A DNA stretch of 20,982 nucleotides, taken from contig JAQMWT010000302.1 of NCBI GenBank assembly GCA_029834535.1, positions 1 to 20,982 on the forward strand, read 5' to 3'. Below the pieces are notes generated by a model, which worked only from the letters and a program-made list of their open reading frames with translations, was not told where the DNA came from and searched no databases. Positions 7,446-14,638 of this stretch are shown here, one piece after another (the stretch's first letter is position 1; the number at the start of each line of letters is the position of its first letter). A program made the position numbers and the translations under genes. The DNA is from Chrysophaeum taylorii (lineage: Eukaryota; Sar; Pelagophyceae; Pelagomonadales; Pelagomonadaceae).

Positions 7446-7790
7446 AGTAAGAAACACTGAACCCCATCCACGGTAACTCCTCCTTCGACCCGAAACGCGA
7501 AGGAATCTAAGAGCACCAGACCTAGGAGGCAATAGCGCGCGGGGGGCACGGAACTGACGGGGCGCGACAGGGACCGGCGCTCGCGTAAAAAAAAAAAAAA
7601 GTGGCGTTCACTTCACAAAGGTTCACGATTGCCACGTAGGGTGACGTGTTCACTTCAAATCACTTCACCAATATTGCGTGGTTGGTGAAGTGGTTCACGT
7701 TCACTTGCTGAAGTGAATTCCCAACGCTGGTTTGAACTCGAAAGTGCAACTTGTTTGCAACTTTTTTGTTCTCGGTTTGTTCTCGGAACG
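7446..7790. other. Intergenic: 3' trailer with A14 tract, palindromes, leader of the synapsin-like locus
   Basis: After the acidic ORF stop at 7445 there are 141 bp without a gene, then a run of 14 A (7587-7600). A cluster of TTCACTTCA-type motifs follows (separate entry). Immediately before the synapsin-like ATG lies a perfect tandem duplication of TTTGTTCTCGG (7765-7775 and 7776-7786). Confidence 0.6.
7607..7717. repeat. Nested palindrome built from TTCACTTCA motifs
   Basis: The motif TTCACTTCA or close variants occurs on + at 7607, 7649 and 7660 and in inverted form at 7684 and 7709. CACTTCACCAA (7661-7671) pairs perfectly with TTGGTGAAGTG (7682-7692) around a 10-nt loop. Outside it, TTCACTTCA (7649-7657) pairs with TGAAGTGAA (7709-7717). 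It could be a protein-binding site array, a mobile-element end, or an RNA structure. Confidence 0.7.
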
Positions 7791-8813
7791 ATGCCTCTCT
7801 GGGTGCTTGTGATCGACGACCGCACACGACTGGTACGCTGTGTTCCGCGCGCACGGTCTAGAAGTCGACCAGTGCGCGTGGGAGAACATAGCGCTCGCCG
7901 CGACGCGCGACGGTTGCGTCTGCGACCTCTCTCCTCCGAGCGATCCTATTTTCGGGAGTCCTTAGAAATGCGAGCGGCGTTTTCGGCCCGACGTCGTGCT
8001 CGTCCGGAACGTTGCTCGCGGGGTGCACCAGCGAGACTATCGCAACATTCTCTACGGCCTTGCCTACGCCGGCGTTTCGTGCGTGATTTCGGCGTATAGT
8101 CTCGCGCACTGCCAGGAGCGCGCGGTCGTCTACGGCGAGCTGAACCGCCTTCGCCGCGAGCTCGGGGAGGACGAGTTCCCATTTGTCGACGCTGTTTATC
8201 AACGCGAATCTGGACGAGGGTACCCTGGTTCCGCCGCCGACGCCTCGCGTCGTTAAGACGAGCACGACTTGCGCAGGGTACGGCAAGATGCGCTGCCGCG
8301 ACCACTACGACTTCATCGACTACCGCACGAACGCTGAGTCTCTCGAACGACTACTTCACCGTCGAGCCCTTTTACTCCGCGGACTACGACATTCGCTTGC
8401 AGCGCATTGGTGAGACCGCGCGGGCGTACAAAAGGGTTGGCGACAGCTGGAAGGGCAACGCGGGCAATGCGCGCTATGAGGACCTCGAGGTCACCGACCA
8501 CTACCGCCGGATCACCGACCACTGCGCTCGTCTTTTTGGGGGTCTCGACATCCTCTCTGTCGACTTGCTCCACTGCACGGATGGGACAGAGATCATCCTT
8601 GAAATGCATGACTCAGCGACGGGCTTGAATCGCCTCCACGAAAAGGATGATATGCTAGACATCCGGGACCTCACACTGCGCCGCGTGAACGAGGTCTTCG
8701 GCGATCGGATCGAGGTACCCGCCGTCGAAATCGCGACAGATGCGGCGGAAGAACGGGTCGCGAGAGGTCCGGCGTTTCTCGCTCAGGCGACAAAGAATTC
8801 CCGGTGCCCGTAG
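7791..8813 (+). pseudogene. Synapsin-like ATP-grasp protein, frame-disrupted
   Basis: Translation pieces in order match the whole conserved core of animal synapsins. They are: PLWVLVIDD then DWYAVFRAHGLEVDQ (N-lobe, like LVVDEPHTDWAKCF); RPDVVLVRN and DYRNILYGLAYAGVSCVIS; ELGEDEFPFVDAVY; TPRVVKTSTTCAGYGKM (ATP-grasp lysine and glycine loop); VEPFYSADYDIRLQRIG; AYKRVGDSWKGNAGNA; LFGGLDILSVDLLHCTDG; TEIILEMHDS (metal-binding Glu). Synapsins bind ATP through an ATP-grasp fold and tether synaptic vesicles in neurons; function in a non-animal is unknown. The reading frame changes three times, each time by +1 (within 7811-7830, 8192-8240 and 8333-8350), and there is an in-frame TAG at 7963-7965. 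That stop could be the end of a 48-nt phase-0 intron (7918-7965, GT...TTAG), but the frame changes cannot be normal introns. The locus is therefore a pseudogene, carries assembly errors, or uses recoding. The ORF ends at TAG after NSRCP. Family identity is strong. Confidence 0.82.
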
Positions 8814-9183
8814 GAGCGTGATCGACGGCTCTAGAGCACATGCGATCCCGGAGTATTGTGCCGTGGTGCGCTGGGTCACGAGGTTTAGCGAGGATATCCT
8901 CGAGATCAACGACTCATCGAAGGGCTCGGGCCTTTTCCGCAATTTTAGATCTAGAGAGGGGGGACATGAATTGGACACGCATCCTGCACCGCGTTGGTGA
9001 CACGTCCGCCGTCCGGATTACGACGTCCACCATATTTCGACTTGCGCAGAAGCCGCCCACTCTCGTTTCAGAGGGTATAGAGCCCGGAGAAGGCAATCAA
9101 TCAAGCAACCAACGGCTCTCTTTTTGGGACGTTGTGGAGATTTCGGGCGTCCTGCAACAAGCAAGCACGCTGTCAGCCTCGCC
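8814..9183. other. Intergenic; no gene recognised
   Basis: The 370 bp after the synapsin-like stop contain open frames on both strands but no domain. One frame includes VRWVTRFSEDILEINDSSKG, which I cannot place. It may be a 3' UTR or a decayed continuation of the locus. Confidence 0.35.
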
Positions 9184-9450
9184 ATGCTCATATTCCGGTC
9201 CCGGAGAGAAAATGATGTCACAGAGGAGCTCCGCGAGGAACTTCTGGAGGACGATGACGTCCACGAGCAAATGTGGGATGAGGCGAACAATACGGACACG
9301 AAGGACCACTATGAGTCGGACGAGAATGAGGCGGACGAGAATGAGGCGGACGACGACCTCGAAATGCATCCTGTCCACCAAGCCGAACCTGGGGAGGCCC
9401 ATCGTCGACTCGAGGCGCGCGTCCAGGAATTGTCGCGGCCAGCGTCATAG
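9184..9450 (+). CDS. Short acidic ORF, hypothetical
   Basis: An 88-residue frame beginning with ATG at 9184. It is strongly acidic in the middle (VTEELREELLEDDDVHEQMW) and has an in-frame 15-bp tandem duplication (9319-9333 and 9334-9348) encoding DENEADENEA. It ends in a mixed-charge helix-like tail (EAHRRLEARVQELSRPAS). No family is recognised. The bias in composition and the codon-sized duplication argue for coding, but the length and lack of homology leave doubt. It may be an exon of a longer gene, perhaps with the membrane-protein ORF that follows. Confidence 0.35.
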   Translation: MLIFRSRRENDVTEELREELLEDDDVHEQMWDEANNTDTKDHYESDENEADENEADDDLEMHPVHQAEPGEAHRRLEARVQELSRPAS

Positions 9451-9592
9451 CGGTTCGTAATGAGTCGCGTGCAGGTCGGAGGTCGTGAGAGCGCTCCAGA
9501 TTGAGACGCGGCCCAAGAGACGGCAGCGGTGTTGTCGGCGCGTCCACAACCGCACGGCCGCGCCGTGCTGCCAAGCGGACGAGCGGTGCGTG

Positions 9593-10195
9593 ATGTGCTC
9601 TTGGCCGTCGTTCTATCTCATCGTCTTCTACTGGTCTGAGGTGCTGATTTGGGTGACGAGAGGCTCCACCGGTCTTCCGGAAGATTTCGACGTCCACAAA
9701 ATCAGCCAGCTTCTCGCGGCCTTGACCGAGCTCGGCATTGGCTTCGTTTTACTCGTACTCTCAGCCTTCAGTACCGACTTCGCGCGTCTCGACGGCGTCT
9801 CTGCCGCAGCGTTCCTAGCTCCTTACCTCGGCGTCCTGGCAACAAACTGCTGGATCGCAATCCACCATACCAACGCTGTCTTCCAGATGTGCCTCGATCT
9901 AGTTCGCTACGCCTTCATCTTTCTGGTTTGGCTTGCGCCCCAACTCAACGCCGCCGCGGCGCTCGTCTCCGCTGCCATCCACGTCCTTCTCTTGCTAGAG
10001 GCCGCCGACGTCAACCTTACGCACGGCCACGACTCCCTGCGCAAGCTCCGGGCCCTCATTGAAGTCGTCCTTCTCTTTTTTCTCCTTCAACACGCTGTCA
10101 GATTCTTCTTCTCCACCCCTTCGACCGCCCGCCGCATCGGGTGCGAAGGAGAAGAAAATCAACCGCAACTCAGTGAGCCAGACAACCTTGTCTGA
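9593..10195 (+). CDS. Multi-pass membrane protein of unknown function
   Basis: Predicted 200-residue integral membrane protein from the first ATG (9593); the frame is open upstream to a TGA at 9461, with only GTG before. About six hydrophobic segments are visible at residues 6-21, 38-60, 69-90, 97-115, 119-136 and 153-173, separated by short loops. The tail (about 174-200) is hydrophilic with acidic and polar residues (CEGEENQPQLSEPDN) and probably lies in the cytosol. No transporter motif or family signature is recognised. It sits 780 bp after the synapsin-like locus on the same strand, with the acidic ORF between. Hydrophobic periodicity over the whole length supports a real gene. An additional 5' exon cannot be excluded. 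Confidence 0.6.
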   Translation: MCSWPSFYLIVFYWSEVLIWVTRGSTGLPEDFDVHKISQLLAALTELGIGFVLLVLSAFSTDFARLDGVSAAAFLAPYLGVLATNCWIAIHHTNAVFQMCLDLVRYAFIFLVWLAPQLNAAAALVSAAIHVLLLLEAADVNLTHGHDSLRKLRALIEVVLLFFLLQHAVRFFFSTPSTARRIGCEGEENQPQLSEPDNLV

Positions 10196-10826
10196 CACCT
10201 CCCTAAGATAGACGACAGTCGGAAGGGCGCTACTTTGTAATGGATAAACGATTTGTATTAACCCGTTGGACTTGTTTTCATGTTGCTTTGAACACGACGC
10301 TCAGGTTGTGATGCTTGAGATTGTCATGCTATCTGGTGTCCCGCAAAATAATTATCGTCAAGAATCCTGGGCCTGGAGAAGTGATGGCGGGTCTTTATAA
10401 CAGATTCCCTTTACATAGCGGAACGTGCAGAGACTACTGGCTGGTTTAGAGGAGCCGTCCCTCTCGTTACCGCTTTATCTGCCGCGTGTCAGCAGCATCG
10501 TAGCGCTATCGTGACTTCTGGGTTTGAGTCACACAGCATCTGATGGCATGACCTCGAGGAGCTAGGTAGCTGTTGTTTGAAGGGCCGTAGTGAAGAAAAG
10601 GGCTGACGAAGATGATCGCAGCTACGTCGGTGTATTCCGATAGGACAGACTGCGCTCGCAACAACGATGTTTAAAAGCGGACGAGCAGTAAAAAGTTCAT
10701 TCAGAAGCCGTCAACTACTGCGCAACGAGATTTATCCACAATCCACTCGCACCGGTGTGGACTTCGCGAGCGCGCGCACACCATGCGCACAAGAAGTCCT
10801 TTCATCTGCAGCGCTTAGAAGGCTGG
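10196..10826. other. No gene recognised
   Basis: This 630-bp stretch has a lower GC content and many stops in all frames. It probably includes the 3' UTR of the membrane-protein gene. No repeat or structured element stands out. Confidence 0.5.
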
Positions 10827-10902
10827 TCCACCACCTCGTATATTTTCTTGTCGACGACACTACTGTCACGTCGCCTGCAGCGACATAGAAATTCATTTAT
10901 TT
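10827..10902 (+). repeat. 76-bp dispersed repeat, copy 2
   Basis: Same-orientation copy of 6171-6246, matching from tccaccacct to catttattt with a few differences. It is followed by 27 bp and then a second catttattt (10930-10938), so the 27-bp block is flanked by a 9-bp direct repeat. The inverted ankyrin segment starts at 10940. Confidence 0.85.
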
Positions 10903-10939
10903 GCATAGCAAAAAGCGGCGGCAAAGCTACATTTATTTA

Positions 10940-11167
10940 GGGTCTGGTGAATGTTACCGTGCTCAAGCACGAGGCGCGCAATGTCGACGTATACTTCCTG
11001 GCTCGCACCGCTATGCGGTGACGCACAGTTGTTCTTTGCCAAGTGGGTATTGACACCGTGCTCGACCAACAGGAACACGATGTCGACGTACCGGTTCTAG
11101 TCCGATATGCATAGCGGCGGTACACCGTCGTACTCGGGCTGGTAGACGTCGGAACCGTTTTCGAGTA
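10940..11167 (-). pseudogene. Ankyrin-repeat fragment, inverted recent copy
   Basis: Reverse-complement copy of 6813-7040, 228 bp, three mismatches, no gaps. On the minus strand it encodes VYQPEYDGVPPL, then a TAG stop (11097-11099), then IVFLLVEHGVNTHLAKNN and the YVDIARLVLEHGNIHQT unit. The homology stops sharply at both ends: CACCAGACCC on one side, and degraded similarity past TACTCGAAAACGG on the other. It is a gene fragment, too short and broken to be functional. Confidence 0.85.
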
Positions 11168-11338
11168 ACAAGCATGCTATAACTTGTGCGACGGTTGAGC
11201 TTGATTTTGGTCGCATTGATCAGGTCATCCGTGTCTGCGCATGAATCGCTGTCTGGCTTTCGTCGGACGCCATTTGCCCGCGCTTTTTCGATATTTGTCT
11301 ACAGACTCGTGACCCTTGACTGGCTCATGTTGGTCCTG

Positions 11339-11377
11339 CCTGGCTCCCATGCTCGGGAGAGGTCTGAAGTTAGTTAG
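11339..11377 (+). repeat. 39-bp repeat, copy 1
   Basis: Thirty-nine bases beginning cctggctcccatgctcgg and ending ttagttag recur at 11653-11691 with a single G/C difference. The centre is a small inverted repeat, CTCCC-ATGCTC-GGGAG. In one frame both copies read PGSHARERSE(V/L)S followed by a stop. Similarity extends weakly about 25 bp upstream. Confidence 0.85.
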
Positions 11378-11652
11378 TTCGCTCTTGCCGCATGCCCTTC
11401 TCCCGATTCCCTCGCAAGATGCTCTCGTCTTGGGTCCGCTCCAAACGCCCACCGGGGGCTCCGCAGATGACTTACGGGAGGACGCTCGCCACGGCGCTCT
11501 GGAAGTTTCGATATCCCCTTCAACTCGTGGCACGACCTCGCACAAGACCGCGCACAGTGGCGGTCCGCCATCAACACGTACTCGTCCCTAGCCTCTACCC
11601 GAACTGTGTGATTTTCCTCTGTGATTCTGGACCGGCTCCTGTCGGTCCGGCC

Positions 11653-11691
11653 CCTGGCTCCCATGCTCGGGAGAGGTCTGAACTTAGTTAG
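11653..11691 (+). repeat. 39-bp repeat, copy 2
   Basis: Second copy of the element at 11339-11377, 314 bp away, same orientation, one mismatch. It could be the end of a short mobile element or part of a larger, diverged tandem duplication. Confidence 0.85.
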
Positions 11692-12983
11692 TCTTGGCAG
11701 TTGTGTGCTGTTGTCCTGCAAAAGTGTTGTGTCAAAATCTCGGGGGCATGGAGGAGCGATAGTTGAATCTGCCGATAGTCCTAGCGATGAGGTCGAAGTA
11801 AAATGCCCATCTTATCGCCCATCTACTCAACCAACAGGCGCGTGCGACACAGAGTGTTGCTCTCATACGGCGTTAAATCCGCTGACTTGTGTACATCATC
11901 GTTTGTGGATGTCAGCATGTTTCATATGCTCTTTGAACATGAACGCGATAGTGAACGTGGCCATTCTGGGTTGCGATGCGTGGCCGTGTTGCGATGAGTA
12001 GCCACGATGTCGTAAGCGGCAGGTTCACGTTGGACTTGAGATGATCGCCGGCCTACCGCGGAAGTCGCTGCGTGATGGTTGTCTTGTCGAGGTCTGGACA
12101 GTGCTGCTGCCCTTGATTCAGGCGCATTGATTACGACAACACTGGCCGACATGGCCTCGAGGGAGTTCCGGTTGGTGGGTTTTCTGCGGGACAAGTGGCA
12201 CCTCATGCGTGCTTCACAAATTGTCATCAGCAAGCAACACAAGTGTCGCGAACGAATCGAGCTTAGCCCTCTGGCGCGAAGACGACGGAACTGCGGTCCG
12301 CAGTGCGCCGCCTGTGTTCGCCGACACAACAACCACCGATGGTGTGCACCTCGCTGTCACATACGTCGAGCTCCTTACCTTCGTGACCTTTGCGCGTGGA
12401 TACTCGAGAACGCCATTGTATTGTAGAAGGGGGCACGAGCAACGCGCGACAACATCACAATGCACGACGGAGCAATCTAATGTGCGAGCGCCTAATAGGT
12501 GAGCCACCTCGTCATTGACGGCGCAACAACTGAAGCAGCATTCTGTGATTCGGGCGCAGCTTGCCGCGCTTCTTCGTGCCTGCACAATCTGGATCACCCA
12601 CCCGGTTGAACAAAAGGTCCCCATTGAAACAACAAAATCCAGCTTACAACAACCATCATCATGGACATTTTGCCACGCGCTCTCCGGACCAAGCGCAACC
12701 ATCATCCTCGGCACAACCAAGGTCATCGGGCTAGCGTCGGAGCCTGGTTTGATGTTGACCCGGCGGCCGTGGTGTTTTTTCTCTTCTCGACACTCAGCAC
12801 GTGACTCATTCCTCAGGGGGGTCGGAACCTTGTTGAGTGCTCCACCAACCCAAAAAGCCGAAGCAGCAGCAGCAGTGGTGCTATAGTTAACGATCGATCC
12901 GCGCCGCCGAGGAGGCGTCAAAGTGAAATCTTAATGCCGCCGCCGGAGGCAGGAGAGAGCGCGGACGTAAAAAAAAATGATAA

Positions 12984-14593
12984 TTAGCAGCTCGTGGCGA
13001 GGGCATTTTTTTGATCGACGGGGGCGTACCTTGGTCTGAGGGCACGCCCGAGTGGGCCGAAACCGAGAAGGACGCGCACGGTGGATGCGAGCGCGTAGAC
13101 GAAGAGGCGGGCGGTGAACGTGGAAAAGATGAGAGCGAGCGGCGGGAATATGACAAAATCGCGGGAGGCGATGGCGCGGAGCGCGGCAAGCTGGAGGACG
13201 CAGGTGCAGGTGCCGGTGCCGACCTGCGGGTGGAGCGTCGAGGAAGCAAAGACGGGCAAAGAGGCGGTGACGCACGATCCATTTGAAGTCGCGCGCGCCG
13301 ACGATGCAGCCGTCGAGGGTCGTGGTGAGGAAGAGCTGGAGGACCTAGGAAAAGAAAGAGTAGGGGGTCGATCGACCCACCCCGAATGGGGGGACGTACC
13401 GTAGCGAAGACGGCGGGGATGGTTCCTTTGACTACTTCGAGGACGCCGGGGTCCGAGGTCATCGCGGGCGCGGCGAGGCGGAGGAAGGTCGCGCAAGCGG
13501 CGGCGACGAGAGGCCCGATCAGCAAGGCGAGGGTCGCCAAGTTGAGAATCGTCTTCGCGAGGGCGAGAGCGTTTTGGCCGTCGACGAGGGGAGGGCAGAC
13601 GGCCTGGGCCGTTTGCGAGAGGGGCTCGGCGAAGAAAGCGAAGAGGACGAAGACGTTGAGCGCGATCTGATAGGCGGCGAGGTGCTGGGTGCCGAAGGAG
13701 GCCGCGCAAACCTGCATCGCGGCGAAGCCGAGGAGGCGGGTCACGACGATCGCGGAGAGAGGTCCCGCGTACGAGAAGAGCGGGCCGAGCTCCCGCTTGA
13801 GCGCGGTGAAGCGTCGGGGCGAGAGGTAGTCGCGCCACCAGAGGTCGTCGTCGAGCATGCCGCGATTCCGGAGGGCGCGGAGCATCATGTAGGCGCCGGC
13901 GGCCGTCGAGGCGGAGGTCGCGGCGGCCGCGCCCGAAACGCCGAGCTGGAGCGGCCAGCAGCAGAGCGCGAGGTCGCCTACGAGGTTGAGGGCCGCAGCG
14001 CCGAGTACGACGCGCAGGGGCGTCGCCGCGTCGCGCAGGGCCAGGAGCGCGCTGAGGGCGACGGACTGGCAGAGCGCGAGGGGCGCGGCAACGCCGCGGA
14101 TACGCGCGTAGGCCGCCGCCGGGGGCTTGAGCTCGGGGGCGACGCGGAGCGCCCCCAGGACCGCCGGCGTGGCAAGGACGTACATCGGGACGAGGAGCCC
14201 CACGCCAATCGCGAAGGCAAACGCGAGAGGTCGCCGGAGCTCGTCCCTCGCGCCGGAGATGCCGCTCTTCGCGTTGGCGCGCGACACGAGGCCCGTCGTG
14301 GCGCGGCCGAGAAAGCTAAAGAGGAACAGCACCTGGTCGCTCAGCACGGTTCCGGGCGAGAGCGCGGCGAGGGCCTCGACGCCGGCGGCGCGGCCGACGA
14401 TGGCGTTGTCGATGTTCGACATGAGGGGATTCGCCAGAAAGATGCCGAGGGCCGGCCCGTAGAAGCGAAGCATTTCGCGCTTGGGGACCGCCTCCTGCGC
14501 GGGGGGCCGCGGCGTTGCGCGGAGCTGGCTCGACGGCCGGGCGAGCGCCTCGACGCCGACCACCAGAAGACTGACAACAGACCATGACATCAT
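12984..14593 (-). CDS. MATE-family transporter, EDS5/DTX-plastid type
   Basis: Predicted 500-residue multidrug and toxic compound extrusion transporter, a 12-helix antiporter that exports organic molecules using an H+ or Na+ gradient. I model three exons on the minus strand: 14593-13400, 13344-13276 and 13223-12984. The introns are 55 nt (GTACGT...CCTAG) and 52 nt (GTGCGT...CGCAG), and splicing keeps the frame. Family marks: YGPALGIFLANPLMSNIDNA (helix 1), AALSPGTVLSDQVLFLFSFL, YARIRGVAAPLALCQSV (the IRG motif), EPLSQTAQAVCPPLVDGQNA, and LDGCIVGARDFKWI across the second intron. These resemble the plant plastid-envelope subgroup containing EDS5. The first 17 residues (MMSWSVVSLLVVGVEAL) are a hydrophobic leader, then a Pro/Arg-rich stretch before helix 1, consistent with plastid targeting. 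The substrate is unknown. The gene diverges from SF3A2 over 45 bp. Confidence 0.88.
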
Positions 14594-14638
14594 CGTCAAC
14601 TTGACGCCCGTTGGGTTTTCGAGTGAAATCAACGGCAC
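14594..14638. promoter_or_regulatory. 45-bp divergent intergenic region (MATE / SF3A2-like)
   Basis: This gap between two ATG codons contains the palindrome CGTCAA-C-TTGACG (14594-14606), with CGTCA and TGACG half-sites of the type bound by bZIP proteins. A shared promoter is inferred from position. If the SF3A2-like protein really starts further in, the functional gap is longer. Confidence 0.5.

Larger units (their letters stand above)
11168..12983. other. Gene-poor stretch; weak traces only
   Basis: No supported gene. A duplicated 39-bp element is listed separately. A frame at about 11904-11960 reads VDVSMFHMLFEHERDSERG, loosely like an ankyrin helix pair, but too short to call. A 235-codon minus frame at 12214-12921 is open, but it is Cys-, Val- and Ser-rich with no recognisable domain and no support, and I left it out. 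A short (CAG)n run lies at about 12860. Confidence 0.4.

Noticed and set aside
9998..10044. Ankyrin-like phrase LLLEAADVNLTHGHDS in the membrane protein
   Set aside because: It lies across a hydrophobic segment in an intact frame and is not followed by an ankyrin helix; probably coincidence.
12214..12921. 235-codon minus-strand ORF
   Set aside because: Composition (Cys, Val, Ser rich), lack of any domain and overlapping open frames on the other strand suggest chance in GC-rich DNA.
13224..13399. Unspliced reading of the MATE ORF through its introns
   Set aside because: Reading through gives low-complexity Pro/Ser/Arg sequence, while splicing at 13345-13399 and 13224-13275 restores the conserved LDGC-VGARDF region and a hydrophobic C-terminus.
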